Shown here: positions 9,058 to 18,160 of the stretch, piece by piece
Layout of the letters: each line of letters opens with the position of its first letter
Position numbering within the stretch: the stretch's first letter is position 1
Notes under the pieces: model-generated
The model's database searches: none
Told to the model about the DNA's origin: nothing
What the model saw: the letters and a program-made list of their open reading frames with translations, nothing else
Program-made: the position numbers and the translations under genes
Assembly (NCBI RefSeq): GCF_016428645.1
Contig: NZ_JAELXW010000006.1
Coordinates: forward strand, 62,001 to 126,000
DNA length: 64,000 nucleotides
Source: Glycomyces salinus
GTDB lineage: Bacteria; Actinomycetota; Actinomycetes; Mycobacteriales; Micromonosporaceae
Direction of reading: 5' to 3'

Positions 9058-9987
9058 TCACGCGCCGACGTCGAATCGGGGGGTGAACGCCTCTTCGCTG
9101 GCGCCCTTGGCCAGCTCGTTGAACGCGTTCACCGTCCGCTGGTTGGCGATGTCGAGGGTGGCGGTGTCGGCGTCGGTGATGATCTGCTCCCGCCACTGCA
9201 GGACCGGGTCGAGCGGGACCGAGCCGAGCAGGTTCATCCGGCCCACCCCCTGCCCGGCCGCCATCTGGTGCAGGTCGGCGTTGATGCGGCGCAGCCACCG
9301 CACCTGCGTGGACTTGAGTCCGGCCAGCTCCGGGCCGTCGGGGTTGACCACCGCGGTGCGCACGAACCTGATCGAGTTCCGCAGGCGGGTCTCGTTGTGC
9401 CGCCAGGCCAGGCCGGTGTCGATCAGACCGCGCTCGCCGTAGACGAGGCTGTGGGCGGCCAGGACGTGCTGCTTGGTCCAGCGGTGGAAGACGATCCAGC
9501 GCCACGGGACGGCCTCCAGCTCGGGCCGGGAGGTCGCGGCCATGACGATCTCGGTGGCATGGGACCGGCCCGCGCTCAGGTCCACGATGATCAGGTCGAA
9601 CTCGGCCTCGAGCCGCAGGAACAGGTCCACGCAGCGGCGCACGGTGGACTCGTCGCCGGGGAACTCGCCGCCGTCGGCGTCCCCGGGCAGCAGCACGAGC
9701 TCGCCGGCGCCGTCGGGCCGCACCCGCAGCTCCTCGCGGTCGGACTCGGCCCACACCAGGTGGCGCTCGGGTTCTGAGGCCAGGCCCTGGAGGTAGTCGT
9801 GGACGCCCTTGCCAAAGGTGCCGTGGACCATCTCGTCGAGGCTGAAGATGGCCCCGGCCGTCGGCGAACCGAAGTCGAAGTCCACATAGCACACGTTGCC
9901 GCCCTGGACGGCCCTGCGGTAGGCCAAGTTGCAGGACGTGACCGACCTTCCGGTTCCTCCCTTGTCGGAGGTGGCGAAGATCAGCAT
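9058..9987 (-). CDS. SCO2523-family variant P-loop ATPase (ParA/MinD-like)
   Basis: 309 aa. The N-terminus MLIFATSDKGGTGRSVTSC holds a deviant Walker A (KGGTGRS) typical of ParA/MinD/SIMIBI ATPases. YVDFDFGSPTAG gives the second Asp-rich segment, and LIIVDLSAGRS is the Walker B region. Unlike true ParA, the Walker A has Arg between Gly and Ser (KGGTGRS) where KGGVGKT is usual, so the second lysine is missing and the nucleotide chemistry may be altered. From memory this is the SCO2523 'variant P-loop' family. It is separated by 3 bp from the upstream SCO2524-like gene. It probably acts with its neighbours rather than in chromosome partition. Confidence 0.8.
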   Translation of the reverse strand: MLIFATSDKGGTGRSVTSCNLAYRRAVQGGNVCYVDFDFGSPTAGAIFSLDEMVHGTFGKGVHDYLQGLASEPERHLVWAESDREELRVRPDGAGELVLLPGDADGGEFPGDESTVRRCVDLFLRLEAEFDLIIVDLSAGRSHATEIVMAATSRPELEAVPWRWIVFHRWTKQHVLAAHSLVYGERGLIDTGLAWRHNETRLRNSIRFVRTAVVNPDGPELAGLKSTQVRWLRRINADLHQMAAGQGVGRMNLLGSVPLDPVLQWREQIITDADTATLDIANQRTVNAFNELAKGASEEAFTPRFDVGA

Positions 9988-9990
9988 CGG

Positions 9991-11862
9991 TCAGACTCCC
10001 GTCGCGGCGTCGCGCCCGGCCGAGATCAGCCGGTCGAGTTCGAGCAGAGCGCGCACGCCGAGGGCGTAGGCCGTTCCCGGGCGCTCGTCCACGATGTCCT
10101 TGGCGTGGCGGATCGTGGTGCCGACCGCCTGGATCTCCTGGGCCAGCGACGGTCCGGCCGCGCCGGACCCGCGGAACAGCTCCTGGTCGTAGACGTGCTC
10201 GGCCTCGACCAGCAGCTCCTTGGCCAGGTGCTCCAGGTCGCGGGAGCGGGCCGGTTCGGAGGCCGCGAACTGGGCGGCGAGGATCATCGACTCGACCACG
10301 CGGATGGTGAAGTGCCAGGAGGGGTTCTCGAACTCGACTTCGAGCTGATCGAACACCTGCGCCGGCTGGTCCCACAGCTTCGCGGCCTCGCCCTTGCGCA
10401 TGCGCCTGCGCGCCAGGTGCTCCCACACCTCGTCGGCGACGCCGAGCAGCTCGGCGCGGGCCTCGATGGTGGTGAGCAGGCTCGCGGCGTGGTAGAGGCG
10501 CTTGAGCAGCAGGGGCGCGTAGTCGACCATGTTCCAGCGCATCGGCGGGCCGTCGAGCTTCTCGATCCCGGTCAGCTCGGACCGCACGCCCGGGAAGTGC
10601 ATCTCGATGGCCCGGTCCGCGGCGAGAGGGCGGCGGGTGATGCGCCCGCGGTTGGCCAGCTCGACCAGGACGTCGCCGAGCCGGATCAGGTCGTCGTCGC
10701 CGCCCCGCCTGCTGCCGAAGGCGTTGGTGGCGACCGCGCACACCAGGAGGCTGTAGTAGTCGTACTCCAGGCCGTCGGTGGTGCGCCACGGGACGTCCTC
10801 GAGCGGCCACTTCGAGCCGCCGCCGAAGGAGGCGACCATCGACCAGTAGCGGCGGGTGACGTCCAGGCGCAGTTGGAGGGCCTGTACCAGCTGCTGCTCC
10901 TCGTCGTTGAGGAAGTTGCGGCGGACCACGCGCGCGGAGAACAGGGTCGCGATCGCCTCGATCGCGACCACGGTGAAGTACAGGTATGGGGCGTCCAGGG
11001 CGCGGCCGGGACGCTGCCCGGTGCGGTCGGCGACGATCTCGACCTCGGGGGCCTTCTCCACGACCGACCAGGACCAGCCGACCTCGAACAGCTTTGTGGA
11101 CGCCTCGACGGCGGCGGTGCCGCCCGAGCCGATGGTGATGTCCCGCAGGGAGCCGATGATCTCCTGCGCCTTCTCGCGGAAGCGGCGGATGATCTTGCGC
11201 GAGGCCAGGCCGTCGACGTTGATCAACTCGATCAGGCGCCGGCCCTCTTCGTCGCTCTCGTCGTAGGTCGCCACCGAGAACGAGCGCAGGAGACCTACCA
11301 GCGCCCCGCGCAGCCGCCGGTGGACCAGGTCCTCGGCCTCCTGCCGCTCCTCGATCAGCCCGGGGCGGCCGAGCCGGTCGGCGGTCGGGCCGAAGTCGGT
11401 CAGGAAGACGAGCGCGGCGATGCACAGCGGGATGGCCAGCGCGAAGCCCTCGGTGATGTCGACCTTCCGCTGATCCGGATTGGCCTCGCGGGAGCGGTCG
11501 ATGCGGTGCATGTTGGACCCGCCGCTGTAGATCGGCACCCCGTCCTCGTCGGTGTGCCAGACCATGTAGTCCTTGATCAGCTTCATGACGAAGATCGGGA
11601 TCTCGACCGGGTCGCCCAGGCCCTTCAGCGCGTCGAGGACGGGTTCGCTGGTGGCGTCCGGATTCGAGTAGGCCAGCTCGGGAAGCTCCTGCGCGGGCAG
11701 GAGCATGCACAGCAGCTGCTGGGCGTCGCCGACCGCGTCGGAGTCGTTGCGCCCGCCCCAGTACCACTGCCTGCCGTTCAGCTCCTCGGCCCCCTTCGGC
11801 AGGCGCATGCTGTAGGCCACCTGGGCCTTCCAGATATCGAGCAGTTGCTGCCGAGGCTGCAT
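9991..11862 (-). CDS. SCO2524-family protein (unknown function)
   Basis: 623 aa from the ATG at 11862 (MQPRQQLLDIWKAQ). The frame is open 17 codons further upstream, but the family, as I remember SCO2524, starts at this point. The N-terminal region has WYWGGRNDSDAVGDAQQLLC and FVMKLIKDYMVWHTDEDG; the remainder is helical and soluble, with no catalytic motif I recognise. It is the first gene of the SCO2524-2523-2522-like unit, so its promoter is probably in the 11.86-12.08 kb interval. A plausible weak site there on the minus strand is TTGTGA-17-CATAGT. Confidence 0.72.
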   Translation of the reverse strand: MQPRQQLLDIWKAQVAYSMRLPKGAEELNGRQWYWGGRNDSDAVGDAQQLLCMLLPAQELPELAYSNPDATSEPVLDALKGLGDPVEIPIFVMKLIKDYMVWHTDEDGVPIYSGGSNMHRIDRSREANPDQRKVDITEGFALAIPLCIAALVFLTDFGPTADRLGRPGLIEERQEAEDLVHRRLRGALVGLLRSFSVATYDESDEEGRRLIELINVDGLASRKIIRRFREKAQEIIGSLRDITIGSGGTAAVEASTKLFEVGWSWSVVEKAPEVEIVADRTGQRPGRALDAPYLYFTVVAIEAIATLFSARVVRRNFLNDEEQQLVQALQLRLDVTRRYWSMVASFGGGSKWPLEDVPWRTTDGLEYDYYSLLVCAVATNAFGSRRGGDDDLIRLGDVLVELANRGRITRRPLAADRAIEMHFPGVRSELTGIEKLDGPPMRWNMVDYAPLLLKRLYHAASLLTTIEARAELLGVADEVWEHLARRRMRKGEAAKLWDQPAQVFDQLEVEFENPSWHFTIRVVESMILAAQFAASEPARSRDLEHLAKELLVEAEHVYDQELFRGSGAAGPSLAQEIQAVGTTIRHAKDIVDERPGTAYALGVRALLELDRLISAGRDAATGV

Positions 11863-12091
11863 CTTCACAGGGGACCACCGCCAGAGGAATTCAGGCTCTA
11901 CGGACCAGTTCACTATGGCATGACGCCGCCAAGATCACAAGCCACGCAACAACAGACACAGAACGAACATTGTCGGCTACACGACAGCGACGTACCCACG
12001 CGTTGGCATCCCGGCGCTAGGCTCGACGTACGACGCCCCGGCCCGGGGGCCTCCGGCTTCCGGGCGTGTCCCTCGGACCCGAAGGAGCACT

Positions 12092-12331
12092 GTGGACATG
12101 GCATTGCCCATACTCCTGATCATCGCCATCTTCGCCGTGGTCGCTCTCGCGCTCGCCGTTCCCAAGAGGAACCGCGGATCCGTCCACGGCGGCGGCTACA
12201 CGGCCGGACAGACCAATTCGGTCTACGGCGCCGGCGCCCCCGGCTCCGATTCCGGCTGCGGCGACAGCGGCAGCAGCAGTGGCGGCGGCTTCGACGGTGG
12301 CGGAGGCGGCGGGGACGGCGGCAGCTGCTGA
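12092..12331 (+). CDS. Small membrane protein with Gly/Ser/Cys-rich tail
   Basis: 77-79 aa: one TM helix at about residues 4-24 (PILLIIAIFAVVALALAV), a basic stop-transfer (PKRNRG), then an extremely Gly/Ser-rich tail with two Cys (SGCGDSG and a terminal SC). An AAGGAG site sits 4 bases before GTG 12092 and 10 before ATG 12098, so either start is possible. Similar short Gly/Cys-tailed membrane proteins occur in actinomycetes without a known role. Confidence 0.65.
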   Translation: MDMALPILLIIAIFAVVALALAVPKRNRGSVHGGGYTAGQTNSVYGAGAPGSDSGCGDSGSSSGGGFDGGGGGGDGGSC

Positions 12332-12334
12332 CCG

Positions 12335-12856
12335 TCAGCGGCGGATCTCCCAGACCTCGCAGGGGACCCCGTGGCCGGGAACGACCGTGGTCCTCTCGAG
12401 TGCCATGCCGAGCTTCTCGGCCACACGACGGGAGGCGGCGTTCTCGCTGTGGATGCACGAGACCAGCCGGTCCATTCCGGCCTCGCCGAGAGCGAAGCCG
12501 ATGGCGGCGCGGGCCGCCTCGGGCGCGTAGCCGCGGCCCCACCGGCCGCGTTCGATGCGCCAGCCGACCTCGACCGCCGGGAGGATCTCGGGCAGGAAGT
12601 CCGGGACGGCCAGGACCGCGAGACCGATCACCTCGCCGGTCTCGGCGATCTCGACCGCGAAGCCGCCCCAGCCGTGCTCGTCCCAGTGCCGCATCGACTT
12701 CTCGACGCCTTCGCGGGTCTTCTCGGGGTTGCGGGGTCGGCCGTCGCCGATGTAGCGCATGACTTCGGGATCGGCGTTGATCTGGGCGATAGGCTCGACG
12801 TCGGCCTCGGTGCACGGGCGCAGCACCAGCCGCTCGGTCTCGAGGCGGACGCTCAT
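12335..12856 (-). CDS. GNAT-family N-acetyltransferase
   Basis: 173 aa of the RimJ/RimL-like GNAT family, which acetylates amines using acetyl-CoA. Seen: LETERLVLRPCTEADVEPI opening strand, GRWGRGYAPEA (the acetyl-CoA pyrophosphate loop, normally Q/RxxGxG/A), and NAASRRVAEKLGM in the last helix. The ATG at 12856 overlaps the TGA of the DUF4233 gene by four bases, so it is translated as the distal gene of the valS-folC-DUF4233 unit. The substrate is unknown. Confidence 0.85.
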   Translation of the reverse strand: MSVRLETERLVLRPCTEADVEPIAQINADPEVMRYIGDGRPRNPEKTREGVEKSMRHWDEHGWGGFAVEIAETGEVIGLAVLAVPDFLPEILPAVEVGWRIERGRWGRGYAPEAARAAIGFALGEAGMDRLVSCIHSENAASRRVAEKLGMALERTTVVPGHGVPCEVWEIRR

Positions 12857-13242
12857 CGCCTCGGGGGCCTCTCCAGTCCGGCCTTGACATTCCAGCAGTA
12901 GGCCCACACGGCCCCGAACACCAGCCCGGCCGCGCCCAGCGACCAGTTCCACTGCTCCGGTCGAGCGAAGCTCAACGCCCCCAGCGCGATCAACGCGAGC
13001 TGCACGAGGGCTCCGGCCGACCACACCCACCTGCGGCGGGACATCCCGGCCAGGACGACGCAGGCCGCCACGAGCGCGACCACGGCCCAGGTGGCCGGGA
13101 CCGGGTCGTCGAGCAGCATCCGCATCGGCACGATCGCCATCAGCAGGGCGAACGCCTCGAAGCCGAGGGCGACCGCGGCCAGCGAGCGGGCGGCGCGGAT
13201 CGGGTCCCGCAGGCCCGAGGCGGTCCGGTCCGGTTCAGCCAC
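12853..13242 (-). CDS. DUF4233 membrane protein
   Basis: 129 aa with four predicted TM helices (about 18-40, 48-65, 73-92 and 97-115). DUF4233 proteins are regularly encoded immediately after folC in actinobacteria, exactly as here; the start overlaps the end of folC by 8 bp. The function is unknown; the constant linkage suggests a role connected to folate or to the membrane side of the same operon. Confidence 0.82.
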   Translation of the reverse strand: MAEPDRTASGLRDPIRAARSLAAVALGFEAFALLMAIVPMRMLLDDPVPATWAVVALVAACVVLAGMSRRRWVWSAGALVQLALIALGALSFARPEQWNWSLGAAGLVFGAVWAYCWNVKAGLERPPRR

Positions 13243-14572
13243 GGCGGCGCACCAGCAGCTTCCGCGCGTCGGCGACGGTGAACACCGAGCCGGTGACGAG
13301 CACGCCGCCGCCGGACTCGTAGACGTCGTCGGCCTCTTCGGCCAGCTCGATCCCGCGGGCGATCGCGTCGGACAGGTGCGGCAGGACCGTCACCCGCTCG
13401 GGCCCGAAGATCTCGGCGGCCGCCTTGCCGAGGGTCGCGGCCGGCATCGCCCGGTCCGAGGTGGACCTGGTGACCACGATTTCGTCGACGACCGGGTCGA
13501 GCAGTTCGAGCATGTGGTCGACCTCCTTGTCGGCGAGCATCCCGACCACCGCCACCAGCTTGCGGAAGTTGAACTCCTCCTCGACGGCCCTGGTCATCGC
13601 CTCCATGCCGGCCGGGTTGTGGGCGGCGTCGAGGATGACCGTCGGCGCGGTCCGCACCACCTCCAGGCGGCCCGGCGAGGTGAAGTCGGCGAACGCCTCG
13701 CCGACCACCTGCGCGTCGAGCGCCTTGGGCTCCCCGGCGCCCAGCAGCACCTCGGTCGCCGCCAGCGCCAGGGCCGCGTTGTGGGCCTGGTATTCGCCGT
13801 GGATCGGCAGGAACAGGTCCTCGTAGCGGGCCGCGCGGGTCTCCACGGTGAGCTGCTGGCCGCCGACGGCGACCTCGCGGGCGGTGACGGCGAAGCCGCG
13901 GCCCTCGGCCACCAGCTTCGCCCCGACGGTCTTGGCGCGCCGCAGCAGCGGACCCATGGCCTCGCGCTCCTGCTCCGCGGTCACCAGCGTCGATCCGGAG
14001 TGGACGATGCCGGCCTTCATGGTGGCGATCTCCTCGAGGGAGTTCCCGAGCCACTTGGTGTGGTCGATCCCGATCGGGGTGACGACGGCGACCTCGGCGT
14101 TCAGGACGTTCGTCGAGTCGGTCTCGCCGCCGAGCCCGACCTCGATCACGCCCACGTCGATCGGCGTGTCGGCGAACGCGGCCATGGCCAGCGCGACGGT
14201 CATCTCGAAGTAGGTGAGCGTCGCCGGCGAGCCGGAGTCGACCAGGTCGGCCAGCGGCTCGATCTCCCGGTAGACCTCGGAGAGCCGCTCGGGCGCGATC
14301 GGCTCGCCGTCGATGACGATCCGCTCGGTCAGGTCCTCCAGGTGCGGGGAGGTGAACATGCCGGTGCGCAGCCCGTGGCCGCGCACCAGCCGCTCGATCA
14401 TCCGCGTGGTCGAGGTCTTGCCGTTGGTTCCGGTCAGGTGCACCGCCCGGAAGGACCGCTGCGGGTCGCCCAGCAGCTGCAGCAGTTCCTTGATGCGGTC
14501 GAGCGTGAAGTCCCAGCGGGAGAAGCCGCGCGCCTCCAGGGCGGCCTCGACATGCGCGAGTTCGCGGTCCAA
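13235..14572 (-). CDS. folC: Folylpolyglutamate synthase / dihydrofolate synthase
   Basis: 445 aa Mur-ligase-family enzyme that adds glutamate to dihydropteroate and folates. ATP-binding loop HLTGTNGKTSTTRMIE is at about residues 44-60, followed by FTSPHL and the GLGGETDSTNV motif. The central domain is VGVIEVGLGG and the C-terminal domain includes DAAHNPAGM. The apparent start is TTG at 14572, two bases after the valS stop, so translation is probably coupled. The order valS-folC-DUF4233 is the common actinobacterial arrangement. Confidence 0.93.
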   Translation of the reverse strand: MDRELAHVEAALEARGFSRWDFTLDRIKELLQLLGDPQRSFRAVHLTGTNGKTSTTRMIERLVRGHGLRTGMFTSPHLEDLTERIVIDGEPIAPERLSEVYREIEPLADLVDSGSPATLTYFEMTVALAMAAFADTPIDVGVIEVGLGGETDSTNVLNAEVAVVTPIGIDHTKWLGNSLEEIATMKAGIVHSGSTLVTAEQEREAMGPLLRRAKTVGAKLVAEGRGFAVTAREVAVGGQQLTVETRAARYEDLFLPIHGEYQAHNAALALAATEVLLGAGEPKALDAQVVGEAFADFTSPGRLEVVRTAPTVILDAAHNPAGMEAMTRAVEEEFNFRKLVAVVGMLADKEVDHMLELLDPVVDEIVVTRSTSDRAMPAATLGKAAAEIFGPERVTVLPHLSDAIARGIELAEEADDVYESGGGVLVTGSVFTVADARKLLVRRRG

Positions 14573-14574
14573 GG

Positions 14575-17196
14575 TCAGCCGTCCAGCCGCTGGAGTTGCG
14601 CGGTCGCGCGGGCGATGTCGGCCTCGGCGGTGGCCTTGCGGGTCCGGATCTTCTCGACCACGGCCTCGGGGGCCTTGGACAGGAACGCCTCGTTGCCGAG
14701 CTTCTTGGTCGTCCCGTCGAGCTCCTTCTGAGCGGCCTTCAGCGCCTTCTCGAGGCGGGCGCGCTCGGCGGCGACGTCGATGGTCCCCGAGGTGTCGAGC
14801 GCGACCGAGACCTGGTCGGACACGGCCAGTTCGGCGGTGGGCGCGAAGCCCTCACCGGGCTCGTCGAGGCGCACCAGGGTGCGGATGAGGCGCTCCTGGC
14901 CGTCCAGGCCCGCGTCGGACAGACCCGTAAGGGCCGCGGCCACGCTCTGGCTGGGCTTGACGCCCTGCCCGTCGCGGAATCGCCGCACCTCGACCACCAG
15001 GTGCTGGAGGGCCTCGACGAGCCGCTCGGACTCGGCGTCGGCCTCGCCGGCGGCCGGCCAGGCGGCCACGGTGAGCGATTCGCCGCGCTCTTCGCCGCCG
15101 GTCAGGGACAGCCACAGCTCCTCGGTGACGAACGGGATCACCGGGTGCAGCAGGCGCAGCAGCTGGTCGAAGACGTGGCCGATGACGCGGCGGGTGTCGT
15201 CGGCGGGCCGCCCGCCCTCGGCCAGGACCGGCTTGGTCAGCTCCAGGTACCAGTCGAACACGTCGTCCCACGCGAAGTGGTAGAGCGCGTCCATGGCCTT
15301 GGCGAACTCGTACTGGTCCAGCAGGGCGTCGACGGCGGTGACCGTCCGCGACAGCCTCGAGAGGATCCACCGGTCGATCAGGGACGGCGACTCGGGCAGG
15401 TCCCCTTCGACGGTGGCGCCGCTCATGAGCGCGAACCGGGTGCCGTTCCACAGCTTGTTGCAGAAGTTGCGGGCGATCTCGGCCAGTTCGATCGAGGCGG
15501 TGTTGTCGCTGCCGGGCTGGGCGTCGCGGGCGAGCATGTAGCGCAGCGCGTCGGCCCCGTAGGTGTCGACCACTTCGAGCGGGTCGATGCCGTTGCCCGA
15601 GGACTTCGACATCTTCTTGCCCTCTTTGTCGCGGATGAGGCCGTGGAGGTAGACCTCCTTGAACGGCACCTCGCCCATGGCGTAGGTCCCGAACATCATC
15701 ATCCGCACCACCCAGAAGAAGATGATGTCCTGGCCGGTGATGAGCGACGCGGTCGGATAGAACTTCTTCAGCGCGGCCGTCTCGGCGGGCCAGCCGAGGG
15801 TCGAGAAGGGCCACAGCGCCGAGGAGAACCAGGTGTCGAGCACGTCCGGGTCCTGGGTGTAGCCCTCGGGGGCCTCCTCGCCCGGGCCCACGCAGACCTG
15901 TTCGCCGTCCGGGCCGTACCAGATCGGGATGCGGTGGCCCCACCACAGCTGGCGGGAGATGCACCAGTCGAGGAGGTTGTCCACCCACTGGAAGTAGCGC
16001 TTCTCCATCTCCGGCGGGTAGATCTTGGTGTCGCCGTTTCGGACGGCGTCCCCGGCGAGCTTGGCGAGGCGCTCGATCTTCACGAACCACTGCTTCGACA
16101 GGCGCGGCTCGACCGTGGTGTCGCAGCGGTCGCAGTGGCCGACGGCGTGGATGTACGGGCGCTTCTCGGCCACGATGCGGCCGTCGGCCCGCAGCGCGGA
16201 GGCGATCGCCGAGCGGGCCTCGAACCTGTCCAGGCCCTGGAAGGGGCCGTGGGCGGTGATGACGCCGCGCTCGTCCATGATGAGGATCGACTCCAGGCCG
16301 TGCCGCTCGCCGATGGCGAAGTCGTTCGGGTCGTGCGCGGGGGTCACCTTGACCGCGCCGCTGCCGAACTCGGGGTCGACGTGCTCGTCGGCGACGACGG
16401 GGATGTGCCGCCCGGTGAAGGGCAGCTCCACGGTCCTGCCGACCAGGTGGGCGTAGCGCTCGTCGTCGGGGTGGACGGCCACGGCGGTGTCGCCGAGCAT
16501 CGTCTCCAGCCGGGTCGTGGCGACCACGATGGAGTTCTCGCCCTCGCCGTAGCGCATCGACACGAGCTCGCCCGCGTCGTCGGAGTGCTCGACCTCGGCG
16601 TCCGACAGCGCGGTCATGCAGCGCGGGCACCAGTTGATGATGCGCTCGGCGCGGTAGATCATCCCGTCGTCGTGGAGGCGCTTGAAGATCGTCTGCACCG
16701 CGTGGGACAGGCCCTCGTCGAGGGTGAACCGCTCGCGGTCCCAGTCGACGCCGTCGCCGATCTTCTTCATCTGGGAGGTGATGCGGTCGTGGTAGGTGGC
16801 CTTCCACTCCCACACCCGCTCCACGAACGCCTCGCGGCCCAGGTCGTGGCGGGAGATGCCCTCCTTGTCGGCGAGCTGGCGCTCCACCACGTTCTGGGTG
16901 GAGATCCCGGCGTGGTCGGTGCCGGGGAGGAACAGCGCCTCCTTGCCCCTCATGCGCTCGCGGCGCACCATCGCGTCGATGAGCGTGTGGTTGAGCGCGT
17001 GTCCGAGGTGGAGCTGTCCGGTCACGTTGGGCGGCGGGATCACGATGCAGTACGGGTCGCGATCGGAGTCGTCGGCAGCTTTGAAGCGACCGTCGGCTAC
17101 CCACTTCTCGTAGCGCCGAGCCTCAACGCTTACCGGCTCGTACGACTTCGACAGGTGGGTTTCGCGGGTCGTCGTCTTCTTCGCTGCATCTGTCAC
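14575..17196 (-). CDS. valS: Valyl-tRNA synthetase
   Basis: 873 aa class I aminoacyl-tRNA synthetase. HIGH-type motif PPPNVTGQLHLGHAL is at about 53-67; KMSKS is in DKEGKKMSKSSGNG at about 530; a CP1 editing domain and Zn-type Cys residues (WCPRC, HCDRCD) lie between. The anticodon-binding domain is followed by the C-terminal coiled coil (about 805-873, heptad-rich Ala/Lys/Glu) typical of ValRS. The size is normal for the family. It starts the valS-folC-DUF4233-GNAT unit, 43 bp after the meaB stop. I see no T-box in the short leader. Confidence 0.96.
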   Translation of the reverse strand: MTDAAKKTTTRETHLSKSYEPVSVEARRYEKWVADGRFKAADDSDRDPYCIVIPPPNVTGQLHLGHALNHTLIDAMVRRERMRGKEALFLPGTDHAGISTQNVVERQLADKEGISRHDLGREAFVERVWEWKATYHDRITSQMKKIGDGVDWDRERFTLDEGLSHAVQTIFKRLHDDGMIYRAERIINWCPRCMTALSDAEVEHSDDAGELVSMRYGEGENSIVVATTRLETMLGDTAVAVHPDDERYAHLVGRTVELPFTGRHIPVVADEHVDPEFGSGAVKVTPAHDPNDFAIGERHGLESILIMDERGVITAHGPFQGLDRFEARSAIASALRADGRIVAEKRPYIHAVGHCDRCDTTVEPRLSKQWFVKIERLAKLAGDAVRNGDTKIYPPEMEKRYFQWVDNLLDWCISRQLWWGHRIPIWYGPDGEQVCVGPGEEAPEGYTQDPDVLDTWFSSALWPFSTLGWPAETAALKKFYPTASLITGQDIIFFWVVRMMMFGTYAMGEVPFKEVYLHGLIRDKEGKKMSKSSGNGIDPLEVVDTYGADALRYMLARDAQPGSDNTASIELAEIARNFCNKLWNGTRFALMSGATVEGDLPESPSLIDRWILSRLSRTVTAVDALLDQYEFAKAMDALYHFAWDDVFDWYLELTKPVLAEGGRPADDTRRVIGHVFDQLLRLLHPVIPFVTEELWLSLTGGEERGESLTVAAWPAAGEADAESERLVEALQHLVVEVRRFRDGQGVKPSQSVAAALTGLSDAGLDGQERLIRTLVRLDEPGEGFAPTAELAVSDQVSVALDTSGTIDVAAERARLEKALKAAQKELDGTTKKLGNEAFLSKAPEAVVEKIRTRKATAEADIARATAQLQRLDG

Positions 17197-17239
17197 ATCG
17201 ACCAGTGTAAGGAGGCCGCCGGGGCAGCGTCGAAGCGGT

Positions 17240-18160
17240 TTAGGCGGTGTCGCCCAGCACTCGGCGGGCGGCCTCGGCCACGTCGAGGTCTCCGGCGGCG
17301 ACCTCGGCGGCGAGGGCCTCGGTGACCTTGTAGCGGCCGCGCAGTTCGTCGTCGACCACGGCGCGGATCTCGGCGGCGGCCCGGCGGCGGCGGCGTTGCG
17401 CCAGCAGGTCGGTCCCGGCCAGCCAGTCGCGGTGCTTGCCGATCGCGGCCACGAGGTCGTCCAGGCCCTCTCCGGTGTGGGCGACGGTCTTGCAGATCGG
17501 CTGCCGCCACTCGCCCGGCTCGCGTTTGACCAGCGACATCATGGCCTTCATGTCGCGGACGGCGGCGTCGGCGCCGGGCCGGTCCGCCTTGTTGACCACG
17601 TAGACGTCGGCGATCTCGACCACGCCCGCCTTGACCGCCTGGATCGCGTCGCCCATGCCGGGCGCCAGCAGCAGGAGCGTGGTGTCGGCCAGGGCCGCGA
17701 TCTCGACCTCGGCCTGGCCGACGCCGACGGTCTCGACGATGACCGAGTCGAAGCCGAGCCCTTCGAGCAGGCGCACGGCCGCACCGGTGGAGGCGGCCAG
17801 GCCGCCCAGGTGCCCGCGGGTGGCGACCGAGCGGATGTAGACGCTCCGGTCGAGCGCGTGGTCGGCCATGCGGACCCGGTCGCCGAGGATGGCGCCGCCC
17901 GAGAAGGGGCTGGAGGGGTCGACCGCGAGCACGGCGACCCGCAGCCCGGACTCGCGCCAGGAGCCGATGAGCCCGGAGACGAGCGTGGACTTGCCGACCC
18001 CGGGCGAGCCGGTGACGCCGACGACGGTGGCGTCGCCGCCCTTGGTGGCCCGGGCGATCCGGGCGGCCTCGGGCGCGCCGTTCTCGACGGCGGACAGGAG
18101 CCTGGCCACGGCCCGGCGGTCCCCCGCCCGGGCCGCGGCCACGGTCTCGTCGACCCGCAT
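17240..18160 (-). CDS. meaB: MeaB/ArgK-type G3E GTPase, methylmalonyl-CoA mutase chaperone
   Basis: 306 aa GTPase that loads and protects the B12 cofactor of methylmalonyl-CoA mutase. Walker A GVTGSPGVGKSTLVSG is at about 47-62; AVDPSSPFSGGAILGDRVRM and the GTP specificity motif NKADRPG are visible. The start ATG at 18160 shares one base with the thiolase stop (TGATG). The C-terminal dimerisation region (QRRRRRAAAEIRAVV) is present, so the protein is full length. No mutase gene is in the window. Confidence 0.92.
   Translation of the reverse strand: MRVDETVAAARAGDRRAVARLLSAVENGAPEAARIARATKGGDATVVGVTGSPGVGKSTLVSGLIGSWRESGLRVAVLAVDPSSPFSGGAILGDRVRMADHALDRSVYIRSVATRGHLGGLAASTGAAVRLLEGLGFDSVIVETVGVGQAEVEIAALADTTLLLLAPGMGDAIQAVKAGVVEIADVYVVNKADRPGADAAVRDMKAMMSLVKREPGEWRQPICKTVAHTGEGLDDLVAAIGKHRDWLAGTDLLAQRRRRRAAAEIRAVVDDELRGRYKVTEALAAEVAAGDLDVAEAARRVLGDTA

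Noticed and set aside
9799-12762. 987-codon open frame on the + strand
   Set aside because: It runs antisense across three SCO252x-like genes and crosses into intergenic DNA; composition is non-protein-like.
14596-17325. 909-codon open frame on the + strand
   Set aside because: It is antisense to valS, an unmistakable gene; its His/Leu/Gly/Arg-rich translation is the usual shadow of GC-rich codon bias.
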